The notes: generated from the letters alone by a model not told the origin. Positions 23,501-38,788 are shown, numbered from the stretch's first letter. The stretch is DNA of 64,000 nt from Tupaia tana (GCA_026018925.1 JAKSZU010000011.1:11729485-11793484); one strand, 5' to 3'. A program made the numbers and translations.

Positions 23501-23734
23501 TTTAGTTTTAGTAGATCAAAATAAAAAAATATAAAGAGAAGTTTGCTTAAGACTTAAAGCTAGGAAAAAGGTTAGGATTCTGTTTGAACAGTAGGTAGAT
23601 GAACCTAAAACTGTTCAAGAGAAGACAAAGATCCTTAAACCTAGAAAACAAAGCATAGGAGAAAATAAGTAATGCTTTAGTCGAAAAAAATAAAATTCTA
23701 TTTCATCAGTTCAGTCTCATGTAATTAGCCTCTC

Positions 23735-24795
23735 TTCTGTTGAATGTGCAGTGTTACTATGGTCTGATCTTTCCGTTTAAATTCTAGAAGTTAACATTCA
23801 GCATTATTATGGATATTTCCAGACTTGTCCCTACCATTAAGTTGGCCTTTATTTATTTAATTTTTTTGGAGAGGTTTTTGCTATAGGGCACGTGCACTCA
23901 CCAGACAGACAGAGATAGAGAGAAGGAAAACGAGAAATCACCCCCCAGGGGGGATGGCCACACCGCAATCCCTTCTCCTCCATTCTCCTCTCGGGATCTT
24001 GGGCATGCACACACATGCGCCCAGCGTGAGTTTTAAGACACCGGGTCCGGGACGCGAACCACAGTCGACTACATGGGAGTCCAGCGACATAGCCATTACG
24101 CTAACTGCTGGTCCCCCATTAAGTTGGCCATTTAATTGTTGTTTTTTGTACTCTTATTTGTGTGTGTCTGACTTTAATTTTCCTGGTATAGCAGTTCTCT
24201 CAGAACTTCTTGGAGAGCTGGATTTGTGTTGGTAAATTCTTTCAGGTTTTGTTTATCTGAGAATGTTTTTGTCTTTTCTTCCTATATGAAGGATAATCTT
24301 GCTAGATATAGTATTCTTGGTTGAAATTGTTTTTCATTTAATGCTTTGAATATATTTTTTCAATTCTTTCCTTGCTCGCATTGTTTCTGATGAGAGGTCC
24401 AAAGTTTGTCAGATGAGATATCCTTTGAAAGTAATCTGGCATTCTCTCTTGCCAATTTTAGTATTTCTCTCTGTCTGTGGTTTTGATCAATCTGGCTATG
24501 ATGTGCCTTAGAGAAGATCTTCTTGGGTTGAATCTATGTGGGGTCCTCTGTATTTCTTGGGTCTGGATATTTGAATGCCTCTCTAGGTTTGGGATGTTTT
24601 CCTCCAGGATTTCATGTAATAGATTGTCAATGCCCTTATTAGTTTCTTCACCTTCTGGGATACCAATTATCCAGATGTTTGGACGTTTAATGGTATCTTG
24701 TATTACTTGTATATTATTCTCTTTTTTTTTTTGTTGTTATTTTCTCAGTCTTTTTGCTGAATTTTTCTAGGTCAGAGGTTCTGTCTTCTATATCA
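23735..24795 (-). mobile_element. LINE-1 fragment, minus strand, ORF1 to spacer
   Basis: Reverse-strand match to the ORF1 C-terminal region also seen at 30100-30600 and 17100-17600. It has the same antisense text (TTGGGTCTGGATATTTGAAT, CCAATTATCCAGATGTTTGG). Frames broken. Split by a nested SINE. Confidence 0.8.
23848..24115 (-). mobile_element. tRNA-derived SINE, young, nested in L1
   Basis: Perfect 14 bp duplication CCATTAAGTTGGCC at 23834-23847 and 24116-24129. Poly(T) is short and T/A-mixed. Confidence 0.92.
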
Positions 24796-28135
<3,340 letters not shown>

Positions 28136-28264
28136 AAAAGAGAAAGTATTCAGCACCATCTGCATATAGTTCTTTCAGACACACGCCCAAATATGCTGGC
28201 ATGAGAGTCAGAGTTGCTCCACTGACCCTCTTTCCAATGAAACTGATCAAAATTTAACAAAACT

Positions 28265-28516
28265 GGGACGAGCAGATAGCATAATGGCTACGTCACCAGA
28301 CTCCCATGTAGTCAACCGCGGTTCGAGTTCGGGACCCGGTGGCTTAAACTCATGTTGGGAGCATGTGCATGCATGCCCAAGATCCCAAGAAGAGAATGGA
28401 GGAGAAAGGACTGCAGCAGGGCCATCCATCCTGAGGTGGGTGATTTCTCGCTTTCTGTCTCTCTCTGTCTTTCTGGCGAGCACACGCACCATATAGCAAA
28501 AACCTCTCGAAAAAAA
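28265..28516 (+). mobile_element. tRNA-derived SINE, young
   Basis: GGGACGAGCAGATAGCATAA head, GGTTCGAGTTCGGGACCCGG, and ACCATATAGCAAAAACCTCT with an A-rich tail. Confidence 0.88.
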
Positions 28517-28769
28517 TAATAATGATATTTAAAGTTGCTATAGATTACCCTAAGGAAAATAACAAAACAAGAAACATCTATCAAGATTCAGTAAAAAAGG
28601 TAAGGACCTGTGATATTAAACAAAAATCATATCCTCCCTCCTAATATTCCAGCTCAGTGAGATAGGAACTCCATCCCAGATTGCTAGAGCCAAGAACAAA
28701 GAATTCCTTTCCCACTGAGTTCCCAGACAAAGGGATTTCTTCTCATGAAAAGCAACACACCACTATTTT

Positions 28770-28938
28770 CTTTTTAAAAAATAATTATTTATTTATTTTT
28801 ACTTGTTTATTCATTTATTTTAATTTGACCAGAGAGAGAGAGGAAAGTGAGAAAGCAAGTCGCCAGCTCTGGGACTTGAACCACAGTCACCCACATGGGA
28901 GTCCAGTGACTCAACCACTGTGCCACCTGCTAGCCCCC
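28770..28938 (-). mobile_element. Short tRNA-derived SINE (tRNA head, A-rich tail), with TSD
   Basis: Antisense. A tRNA-like head (CCACCTGCTAGCCCCC end) joins directly to a GAGAGAGAGGAAAGTGAGAA stretch and a TAAATAAATAAT tail, without the 130 bp body of the long SINE. CACTATTTT repeats at 28761 and 28943. Confidence 0.8.
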
Positions 28939-29279
28939 ACGTCACTATTTTTATCCTATATCCAGTTAACTGTCTCTGAATCTAAGTCCTAGGAAAGTGA
29001 GGCTGAGAAATAAGGGCTCTCTTTTCTACTCAGCTACCACTCATGGAACAGAGTCTCTACCTTAAATGCAAGAGGCTGAGGATACTGGGGCTCTGATCAC
29101 CCACAACCTAGCTTGTGAGGTGGAGGTTCCACACCAGGAAACATAGTCAAGAGGACCTTGGGCTGGTGACCCATCCCCAACAAGTGCTCAGCAACCAGAG
29201 TGGGGGGTATCAATTAGAAAGAAGTTCGTAATTGTGCCATCAGTAGCTCCAGATCTCTGGCTCAAAAATATTTAGGGGG

Positions 29280-29506
29280 GAGAAGATTCCTCATGGCTAC
29301 TGGGAACTAGATATTTCAGGGAACAGGAGAAATGAAGATTTTCTACTCATAATTCAGCCTCCAGCAAGCAAAGCTAGTGTGGCAGGAGAGTTGAGCCCTT
29401 CTCTGAGAAGATTCCTCATGGCTACTGGGAACGAGATATTTCAGGGAACAGGAGAAATGAAGATTTTCTACTCATAATTCAGCCTCCAGCAAGCAAAGCT
29501 AGTGTG
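29280..29506 (+). repeat. Tandem duplication, 102 bp copies, 125 bp period
   Basis: 29280-29381 and 29405-29506 differ at one visible position (AACTAGAT versus AACGAGAT). A 23 bp spacer separates them. It lies in the 5' region of HAL1-like copy 1. Confidence 0.92.
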
Positions 29507-29611
29507 CGATCACAACAGAATGGCAAACAGATTCTAGAACACCTCTGTCTGCTTGCTCCTGAACATTGAGGCTTAACTTCAAGAATTTGAAAGAAACACG
29601 CCATTCATCAG

Positions 29612-30612
29612 ATGACAAGAAATCACCGTCGGATCACAAGAAATATGGGAAAACGAGAAAATACCTCTCCTCCAATGGAAAAGAGTAACTCTCCTTCATC
29701 CACAAGCAGTTCAGTGAAAGTCATGGAAATGTCTGATAAGGAATTTAGAGCATTCGTAATGTCGAAGCTAACAGAGATGGAAGAAAAGAGAGATAATGAA
29801 CTGCTAAAGAGAAAGGAGAAAGAAGTTGCCGAGTTCCAGGAGATGAGGAAATTCTTGCAAGATCTAAAAGAGGAATTACACACTTTACAAAAGACTCAAA
29901 CGAACTGCTAGAGATGAAGTCTATAATACAAGAAGTCAAAATCTCCCTTGAAAGTATTAAAAGCAGACTAGATCATTCAGAAGATAGAATCTCAGATGTA
30001 GAAGAGAAAATGGCTGGCTTAGAAAAATCCACCACGAAGACTGAGAAAATGGCTCAAAAATTTGAGAATGATATGCGAGAAGTACTGGATACCATCAAAC
30101 GTCCAAATATCCGGATAATTGGCATTCCAGAAGGTGAAGAGACCCATAAGGGCATTGATAATCTATTCCATGAAATCCTGCAAGAAAACTTTCCCAACCT
30201 AGAGAGGCATTCGAAGATCCAGTCCCAGGAAATACAAAGGACCCCAAATAGAATCAACCCAAGAAGATCTTCTCCAAGACACATTATAGCCAGGTTGACC
30301 AAAACCGCAGACAAAGACAAGATACTAAAATTGGCAAGAGAAAAACATCAAGTTACCTACAAAGGACATCCCATCAGGCTAACAGCAGATCTCTCATCGG
30401 AAACAATGCGAGCGAGGAGAGAATGGGAAAATGTATTCAAAGTGTTACGAGAGAAGCAATTTCAGCCAAGAATACTGTACCCGGCAAGACTATCTTTCAG
30501 GTGGGAAGAAAAGACAAGAACATTCTCAGATAAACAAAACCTGAAAGAATTTACCAGCACCAGACCAGATCTCCAAGAAGTTCTCAAGGGTGTGCTGTAT
30601 CAAGAAAATTAA
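29612..30612 (+). pseudogene. L1-type ORF1 of HAL1-like copy 1, one frameshift
   Basis: Encodes an L1 ORF1p-like RNA-binding protein. ATG at 29612 opens 99 codons with an N-terminal coiled coil (VMEMSDKEFRAFVMSKLTEM), then a frame change by a 1-nt loss near 29900 creates a TAG. The frame resumes and stays open from 29914 to 30612 with the RRM-like core (RPNIRIIGIPEGEE, HEILQENFPNL, RTPNRINPRRSSPRHIIARL) and C-terminal domain (HQVTYKGHPIRLTADLSSET, REKQFQPRILYPARLSF). Apart from that lesion the protein is about 333 residues, normal for L1 ORF1. This copy is the least decayed L1-type ORF in the window. Confidence 0.85.
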
Positions 30613-31184
30613 ACACAGACACACGGAAATAAGAGTCCAAAAACTATGAAAGTGGCCAACTTAATCATAGGGACAAGTCTGGAGTTGAATATTATATCCC
30701 AGAATTTAATCAGGAAAATGGAACCAGAACAGAAGATAAAAGTACATGAGACTGATAGGTTCATGCACCTTCCATTTGAACAGAATCCTAACTTGTTTCC
30801 TGGCTTTAAGCAAAGTTCCTTGGCATTTCTTTGAGTTAAGTTAAAACTGGTTTTCTTAGTAGTAATGAGTGAACTCACCATTGAAAGTAGTTAGATTATG
30901 TAGGAAATTGTGTGATCAATGCAACGTGGGTGGGAAGGGAATGAAGGACAATTGTAGACACCGGAGGTGGTGTGAGAGGAGGATGGGAAGGGACAGAGGG
31001 TCAGAAAGAGGGGTGGAAGTAATTCTAGGAACTAGTAATGGAAAATTTTTTGTAATGTGCATGATTGTATCACTATGCAGTGTGTACTGGATGGGAGATT
31101 GTATTTTGTATGCTGTGATGAAGCTTAGGGAAGGAATGTAAATTGAGTTACAAAAAAAAAGTTTCAGAAAAAAAAATATATATC

Positions 31185-31618
31185 TATTCAATGACTGCAG
31201 TAGGATATGTAGCCACAGCTAGGTGCTACTTTATAGGATGCGTAAAGTAAGACTTGTGTTCATGGAAATGTGGGTATCACCTGTGTTTGCTATGAGGGTA
31301 TTTGGATTGATTAAGGGTCTTTGGCGATACAATAAAATGTGAGGAGAAAACAGTATAGAAAGCAAACATAGATACCAGAGACTGTGGGAGGAGAGTGGGA
31401 GATGGCAGAGGGTAAGAGATAGAGAATCAAGGATGGGGGGAAAAAAAGCAAAACATACAGAAGACAAGAAATGGAAGATCATTTGCTGACAATAACATGT
31501 TTGTTGATGTGCTTGATTGAGACAATATATAGTGTACTTTGGATGGAAAATCTCATTTTTTATGCTGTAATGATGTTCAGTGAATGAATGCAAATAAATA
31601 AATTGAAAAAAAAATTTT
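31185..31618 (+). mobile_element. L1/HAL1 3' UTR fragment
   Basis: 5'-truncated copy of the same 3' UTR as at 38230-38732 (CCACAGCTAGGTGCTACTTT, GATACCAGAGACTGTGGGAG, CTTTGGATGGAAAATCTCAT, TGATGTTCAGTGAATGAATG). Ends in an A-rich tail. Confidence 0.75.
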
Positions 31619-32140
31619 TAAAGAGAGAAAAAATAAAACAAAATAAAAACCTTTTTGTGTATCAAAAAAAAAAAAAATTTTAGGGGGAGAAGCAGGTCAT
31701 AAAACAGAAAATCCCTTAATTTTTCCTAAAGGATTTTATTTCATTTGTAGTAGAAGGCAGAGAAGTTAAAGCCTTCGTACATCTTTCAAGAACAGGAAGA
31801 TATAACACTTAACACATATTTGCACCTAATAACAGCATCAAAACACATAAAGTAAAATCTGACAGAAAAAAAGGGAGAAATAGACAATTCAAAACAATAG
31901 CTATAACTAAATTACATTTGTTTATTTTATAGCAAAATTTAAAAATAAATATATAAAATGAATCAAAGTTATACATGACCCAGGAGACTTGAGAAATTAA
32001 GATCCAAAGATGCAGGCAAACCCATCCATATTTATGCTTAGGTTTGATGAAGAATAGGCAGCTAATGTAAAAAACATAATTGAGTCAGGGACAAAATATT
32101 TAACAGACAAGAATGATAAGTTATCTGTTGATGATAATGT

Positions 32141-32196
32141 ATTAGGTTGTTGGGAAAGTCATGATGCATTTTCTATGGTTTTCTAGCAAAAATGCT
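32141..32196. mobile_element. Mariner-type MITE, left half
   Basis: TTAGGTTGTTGGGAAAGTCA then ATGCATTTTCTATGGTTTTC. The right arm is missing. Confidence 0.65.
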
Positions 32197-32264
32197 AAAC
32201 AATCCAAATAAATCCTTGGACAATCCAATAAATCCTTTTTTGTAATTTTTTTGGTAATATCTTT

Positions 32265-32425
32265 TTTTTTTTTTTAGTTTTTTTTTTTTGCCTTAGAGTA
32301 CATTTATTCGCCAGACAGAAGGAGAGGCAGAGACAATGAGAGGGAAAGTGAGAAATCACCCCACCCAGTGGGGTGGGGGTGCATACCACAATCCCTTTTT
32401 CTCCATTCTCCTCCCAGGATCTTGG

Positions 32426-32464
<39 letters not shown>

Positions 32465-32561
32465 CACCTGGTGTGAGTTTCAAGCCACCAGGTATGGGAC
32501 TCGACCATGGTTCGCCATGTGGAAGTCCCACAATGTAACTGCTATGCCATCTGCTGGCCCC
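32265..32561 (-). mobile_element. tRNA-derived SINE carrying a (CA)n expansion
   Basis: Duplication GGTAATATCTTT at 32253-32264 and 32566-32577. The normally short CACGCACGCACA part has expanded to a (CA)n of about 17 units (32427-32462). Confidence 0.88.
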
Positions 32562-32689
32562 ATATGGTAATATCTTTAACTTGATATGCACTATATTAAT
32601 GCTGGGAAAAAAATCATTTTGGATGTTGTAAAGACGTACCTGGTTAAATCTAAATTTTTTTAAATGTAAAAAGGGAAATAAAAAACATA

Positions 32690-33290
32690 TAATTGGATCA
32701 AAAAGGTACAACAGAATGCCAATAGACCATTGAGGAGACTCAGCAAGGCCTGTCTGTTCAGATTCTTCTTGGCCTCTCTGTGCAGGTTTCCTTCCCCTGA
32801 GTATGTGTGGGGCAAGACCCTCTGAAATGAGAGCCTCATGACCTACTAACAAACAAGGATAGGCCAGAAGATTTCCTACAGCTAGCTCTTAGAAAAAGGG
32901 GGGAAATGTTAAAGCAGTAATTCTGTAGTTTATGGCTGGCTTTGGGGAAAAGAAATTCTAATTTCTATGCTCACCACAGGGAAGAAGAATGAGGGATGAC
33001 ATGCAGGAGGGCAAGAGATCAGAGAGACCTTGGTTCTGAGGTTGCCTCTGAAGCCTTTCTATGTCTTTCAGTTTGGAGTAACCTATTTGCCAAAACGCAA
33101 TATTTTGAGGTATCATTTTCTGAGCCCCAATACTAGTTTACTGAGAGATTTGATTTGATTTGTTTTGTTTTGTTTTGTTTCATTTTAAACATGACTGGGA
33201 TTTGAATGCTTTAAAATTGTTTCTGTGTATCTATTGAGAAATTACATGTACTGTTCTTTTCTCAGCTAAATTTGCTTCACTGATTCAAAA
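32690..33290. repeat. Possible old ERV 3' end and LTR remnant
   Basis: AAAAAGGGGGGAAATG at about 32894-32909 looks like a polypurine tract followed by an LTR-like TG start, then TATGGCTGGCTTTGGGGAAA. No matching second LTR and no coding frame. Assignment is tentative. Confidence 0.3.
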
Positions 33291-33942
33291 AAATTTTAAA
33301 AATTACTCCCTTTTTAATTGCAAGTTTTCTGATTGTGTAAGAAGGAATAGCTGTTGTGATGTTGGCTCCATTAGCAGAAGCTAGTTATGTTCATTTAAAA
33401 TCACTATTCAGATGCTTCAGATAGAATACCAGATAATTATATAAGATTATGTTATCTCAATTCTTAGCTCAAAGTTAAGTTTTTGAGGATTTAGTGTTCA
33501 AATTTTATTCTGTAAAATGCTGAACCTTATTGTAATGCTATTTTTAATTTAATTAAACCTAACATTATATATAATGTATGTGTACATATTGTGTATATAT
33601 ATGTATGTGTATGTGTGTAGCCATGACACAAATACATATTTTGTTAGAAGACAGCAATATGTTAAAAACAATATTCTTGTAAAATTAAAAAAAAAAAAAC
33701 CTTTCTGTAGAAAAATAGAAAAGGTACCATGTACCCAGGAAACAAAATGTTTACTGAAATCCATGCAGATAAATTATCACCAGCATAAAATTGTTAGTGG
33801 AGTTTTCAACATGGGTTCTTTTTACTCTTGAAGTTTTGCAAATCCACTGCCCATACGAAAAAATAGCATATTTCTCTGTTCAGAAAAAGTTCTTTAAAAA
33901 CGCAAATCACTTTTTAAATGACCTTTTAAAAGTCTTGAGCCT
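33291..33942. other. Intergenic AT-rich DNA, nothing recognised
   Basis: Contains TA/TG-rich low complexity near 33570-33620. No gene or repeat family that I can support. Confidence 0.4.
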
Positions 33943-34171
33943 GGGACCAGCAGTTGGCGTAATGGCTATGTCGCTGGACTCCCATGTAGTCAACTGCGGT
34001 TCGCATCCCGTGTGCGTGCGTGCCCAAGATCCTGAGAGGAGAATGGAGGAGAAGGGATTGCGGCGTGGCCATCCCCCCGGGGGATGATTTCTCGCTTTTC
34101 ATCTCTCTGTCTCTCTCTGTCTGTCTGGCGAGCTCATGCACCCTATAGCAGAAACCTCTCCAAAAAAAAAA
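33943..34171 (+). mobile_element. tRNA-derived SINE, young, with TSD
   Basis: Perfect 15 bp duplication AAAAGTCTTGAGCCT (33928-33942 and 34172-34186). About 35 bp after box B (the GACCCGGTGGCTTAAACTCA part) is deleted. Confidence 0.93.
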
Positions 34172-34600
34172 AAAAGTCTTGAGCCTATTACTGTATAACA
34201 AAACAAAAACATATTAAAAAGATATCATTTTGTTTAAAAAGAAAACATATTTTAGGGGTAGTAAACAAGAAAGAAATACTTAGGCATTTGAAACTGAAAT
34301 TTTCTATTTTATCAGTATGCATGAAAACATTTAAGAAATAATAAACACAAAATAATTACCAAGAGAAAATGACAAGTGATCATAAAAACACACAAAAAAG
34401 TAGAAGACTTCAATATCCCACTTTCAATAATGAAATGGAACAACTAAACAAAATATCAACAAGGGAAAAAGAAGACTTAACACAATAAACCAACTAGCCT
34501 AACATATCTACAGAAGCTTCCACCTTCTGTATAAGAGAATATACATTCTTCTCAAATGCACATGGAATATTCTTCAGGCCAGACTATATCCTAGGTTAGA

Positions 34601-34674
34601 TTAGGTCATCAGAAAAGTCATGACGTATTTTTCTATGCAAAAATGTGTCATGACTTAACTCACAACCCAATAAA
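34601..34674. mobile_element. Mariner-type MITE
   Basis: TTAGGTCATCAGAAAAGTCA at the left and TGACTTAACTCACAACCCAA at the right, inside old L1. Confidence 0.75.
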
Positions 34675-35378
34675 ATAATCCTTAGTAAATGCAAAAGAAT
34701 AGAAATGTAAAAAGTATGTTCTCTGACTTTAATGGAATGAAATAAGGAATCATTAGTAGGAAAAAATTGGGGAAACTAACAAATGTATGAAAATTAAACA
34801 ACTCACTCTTAAATAATCAATGTGTCACAGAAAAACTCTAAAGAGAAAACATGTTTTAAAATAAATGAAAATGAAGATACAATACATAAAAATTAATGAA
34901 AGGCATGTAAAGCAGTGCTTAGAAGGAAGTTAATGGCTGTAGATGCTTACATTAAAAAAGAAGAAAGATCTCAAGCCAATAACCAAACCTTCTACCTTAA
35001 AGTACTAAGAAAAAAAAAACCAGACTAATCTAAAGTAAGAAGGACTAATAAAAATTAAAGCAGAAATTAATGAAATAGCAGAAAAACTATACAGAAAACT
35101 GCAGTCCAATATCCCTTTATGGATGCAAAATCTTCAACAAAATTTTGGCAAATCAAATCCAATAATATCTAACAATACATGAAAATACCAAGAACAGTAA
35201 TAACAAACAAAGACCATCTGGGATTTGTCACAGGACTTAAAGGTAGGTTTAGTATTCAAAAATTAAGTAATTCATCACATTCACAGAATAAAAGAGAAAA
35301 TCATGTGATCATCTCAACAGATGCATTAACACAATTGACAATTTCCAACACCCATTCATGATTTAAGAAAAAAGAAAT

Positions 35379-35590
35379 GGCCCAGCTACCATGTCAAGGT
35401 TGGTAGCATACTGAACTATAGTGCTAGAAGCCACATGGCTGAAAGTAGGTTCAGATCCCCAGCCCAGTTGACCTGAAACATCCCAGGTGCAGGCAGAAGG
35501 TATCCAAGATCCTGATAAGCTGGAGAGCTATGGGTACTTCTTTTCTGCTAACTCTCAGTCTCTAACATTAATAAAATCAATAAATTTTAA
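35379..35590 (+). mobile_element. Second tRNA-derived SINE family, copy 1
   Basis: GGCCCAGCTACCATGTCAAG, GGTTCAGATCCCCAGCCCAG (box-B-like) and a body (GTATCCAAGATCCTGATAAG) unlike the main SINE. A related copy is at 48842-49078. Confidence 0.6.
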
Positions 35591-35599
35591 AACTTCTTT

Positions 35600-35873
35600 G
35601 GGCCAGCAGGTGGCATAGTAGCTAAGATACTGAACTCTCACACAGACAACCTTAATTCAAACCCTGGACCCAGGGGCTTGAAAATCACTCTGGGCACATA
35701 TGCATGTGCTCAAAATCTCAAGAGGAGGATGGAGGAAAAGGGACTGTGGTATGGCCAAACCCCTTGGGGGGTGACTTCTCACTTTCCCTTTCTCCATCTC
35801 TATCTCCAGTGAGAGCACACACCCTATGGCAAAAAGTTTAAAAATAATAAATAAATAAATAAATAAATAAATA
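35600..35873 (+). mobile_element. tRNA-derived SINE, older subfamily
   Basis: GGGCCAGCAGGTGGCATAGT head, AACCCTGGACCCAGGGGCTT, and ACACCCTATGGCAAAAAGTT followed by (TAAA)n. Confidence 0.85.
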
Positions 35874-35913
35874 CAAACTTCTCAGTAGACTAGTAATAAA
35901 ATAAAACTTTCTT

Positions 35914-36190
35914 GGGACCAGCAGATGGTGTAGCAGTTATATTACTGGACTCCCACAAGGCTGACTGAGGCTCAAGTCCCTGATGCAGTGGTTTGAAAAT
36001 CAATCATGTGTGCATATGTGCCTAAGATCACGAGAGAATGGAAAAGGGATTGCAGTGTGATCATCCCCCCCCCCAGGGGGGTGATTTTTCACTTTCCCTC
36101 TCACTGTGTCTATCTCTTTCTCCAGCGAGCGTACATGCGCCAAGGCAAAAACCTCGGAAAAAAAAAACAAAAAGAAAGAAAGAAAGAAAG
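35914..36190 (+). mobile_element. tRNA-derived SINE with TSD
   Basis: AAAACTTTCT at 35903-35912 and 36191-36200. Contains a C10 run and a (GAAA)n tail. Confidence 0.88.
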
Positions 36191-36527
36191 AAAACTTTCT
36201 CAATAAGAGGGACCTACAAAAAAAAGCATAGCTAAACTATATTGCTTAATGATGAAACAGTAAACACCTTCTACTTAAAATCAGGATTAATGAAAGAATC
36301 ATAATGAAAACGTAAGAATAATATACAAGAAATACTAGATACCATTAAAGGTCCAAATATCCACTTCTGTTTAACTGCACTATAGTTTCTGGCTAATGTG
36401 ATAAAGGTAAGAAAGTTATAAAAAAGGCCTACTAATTGAGAAAAAAAAAAAAAGTAAAACTGTTCTTATTTGCAGATGACAAAACTTTATATAGAACATT
36501 TAAACAAGTCTATAAAAAAGTACTTGA

Positions 36528-38559
36528 GAGCGTGAAGGACACAAGCACCAGGAAAGCTATTACACAAGATGCAGGAGAACTGCAGATGAAGAGAGGCACA
36601 GGGTGTCAACCTGAAAGGATGGCCACAGCAGACCTCCACACACTGAATGTCTAGACAGGTTTACATGAACCACAGCCAAACATCTGAATACTATTAGGAT
36701 CAGAATATTCCTTGATTCCCACTGAATCTGATGAACAAAGGGAGGAAAACAGAACAGCAGAGAGATTACAGATCACCTCTTACTCCATGCCTCTGAATGC
36801 TCAGAGTGAACTTCAAGAAATTAGGAAGAAATGTATAACCCATCAGATGATCAGAAATCACCCCAGAGGCACAAGAAATATGGAAAACCAAGAAAATATT
36901 TCTCCTCCAAGGGAAAAGAATAACTTCTCTTTATCCACAGACAGTACAATGAAACTCATGGAAATGTCTGATAAAGAATTTAGAATATTCACAGTTACAA
37001 AGCTAACAGAGATGCAAGAGGAGACCATGACCTCCAGAAGAAGCAGGAGAAAAGAGTCGACGAGTTTCAGGAAATGAGGAAGTTCTTGCATGATCTGAAA
37101 GAGGAAATACACATCATAAAAAAGAATCAACTAGAATGGTTAGAGATGAAGGCTATAATATAGGAAATCAAAATCTCCCTTGAAATTATTAAAAGAAGAC
37201 TAGATCACACAGAAGATTGAATCTCAGTTGTAGAAGACAGAATCACTGGCCTAGAAAAATCCACCATGAAGACTGAAAAAAAAGCCCAAAAATTAAGAAT
37301 AATAAATGAGAAATACTAGACATCATTAAACATCCAAACATCTGGATAATTGATATCCAAGAAAGTGAAGAGACTAATAAGGGCATTGATAATCTATTCC
37401 ATGAAATGCTGGAAGAAAACTTTCCAAACTAGAGAGGCATTCAAAGATCCAGACCCAAGAAATACAAAGGACCTCAAATAGAATCAACCCAAGAAGATCT
37501 TCTCCAAGACACACTATAGCGAGACTGACCAAAACCACAGAAAGAGACAAGATATTGAAATTGGCAAGAGAGAAACATCAGTTTACTTACAAAGGATATC
37601 CCATCAGGCTAACAGTGGATCTCTCATTGGAAACACTGTAAACAAGGAAAAAAATGGGAAAATAAATTCAAAGTGTTAAGTGAAAAATAATTTCAACCAA
37701 GAATACTATACCCGGCAAGATTATACTTCACATGGGAAGAAAAGACAAGAACATTCTTAGATAAACAAACCTGAAAGGATTTACCAGCACCAGGCCAGCT
37801 CTCCAGGAAGTATTGAATGGAGTATTATACCAGGAAAACTAAAGTCAAACACACAGAAATAAGAGTTCAAAAACAACCAAGAAAATGCTAACTTAATGGT
37901 AGGAATAAGTCTAGAATTGAATGTTACCTTCCAGAATTTAAACAGAAAGATTGGACCACAACAGAAGAGAGATTAAGTACATGAGACTGAACTGGTGAAA
38001 TAGAATTTCATGATTTTTTGACTAAAACATTACTGATTTTCTTCTATGCTGCATTTTTTTGGATTTAAAGATTTGTGTATTGAGATGTTGATAGGTTCAT
38101 GTACCTCTTATTTGAACAGAATCCTAACCTGTTTCCTGGCTTTAAGTCTTAAGCAAATATATCTTAACATTTTTTTACTTTGGTTTATTAAAGCTAAAAC
38201 TGCCTTTCTTGAAATTAAAAATACATATAATTAAAAAAATAATACTTACTTAAGGACCACAGTAAGTTACATAGCCTCAGCTAGAAGCTACTTTATAGTA
38301 TGTTCATTCCAGTCACGGAGTTTCATGCCTAATATTAGACATGTGTTCACAGATGTGTATATATCAGCTGAACTTTTGATTGAAAGTACTTAGATTAAGA
38401 TATTTTGTGAATCAACAAAATGTAGGGAAAAGAAGGAACGGAAAGCAACTGTAGATACCAGAGACAAGGGTGGGAGGAGGGTGGGACCACTTCCCTTGGC
38501 AGAGGGTGAGAAATAGGGTATCAAATATATATATATATTTATGTGTGTGTGTGTGTGTG

Positions 38560-38615
<56 letters not shown>

Positions 38616-38732
38616 AAATGGAAATTTATTTGTTGATGATAACATGATTATGTCACTATACAGTATATTCTGGATGGAAAATTGCATTTTTGTATGCTGT
38701 GATGATGTTCAGTGAATAAATGTAAAATTTTT
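36528..38732 (+). mobile_element. HAL1-like element, copy 2, complete with TSD
   Basis: Flanked by a perfect 13 bp duplication AAAAAGTACTTGA (36515-36527 and 38733-38745) within old L1. Order inside: about 320 bp 5' region, decayed ORF1 from ATG 36847 (NISPPREKNNFSLS, LMEMSDKEFRIFTVTKLTEM) to about 37842, then a 3' UTR with a (TA)n expansion and TGATGTTCAGTGAATAAATG. No ORF2 sequence at all. The ORF1 is broken by several stops and frameshifts. Confidence 0.82.
38525..38613. repeat. (TA)n and (TG)n microsatellite
   Basis: TATATAT, then about 9 TG units, then about 25 TA units, inside the HAL1-like 3' UTR. Confidence 0.9.
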
Positions 38733-38788
38733 AAAAAGTACTTGACCCAAGAAGTAAACTGAGTATGTATCAAAATAGGGACCAGCAG

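Larger units (their letters stand above)
28950..31164 (+). mobile_element. HAL1-like (ORF1-only half-L1) element, copy 1
   Basis: Order: 5' region with a 102 bp tandem duplication (29280-29506), ORF1 (29612-30612), then directly a 3' UTR of about 550 bp ending ATGTAAATTGAGTTAC and A9. No ORF2, endonuclease or reverse transcriptase. Such half-LINEs need trans-acting L1 enzymes. The 5' boundary is approximate and might reach back to about 28600, with the short SINE inside it. Confidence 0.75.
31640..32680 (+). mobile_element. Old LINE-1 fragments including a 3' end
   Basis: TATTTGCACCTAATAACAGC (ORF2-type text) and the 3'-end text GATATGCACTATATTAATGC and TAAAGACGTACCTGGTTAAA, parallel to 28030-28130. 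Broken by a MITE (32141-32196) and a SINE (32265-32561). Confidence 0.5.
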
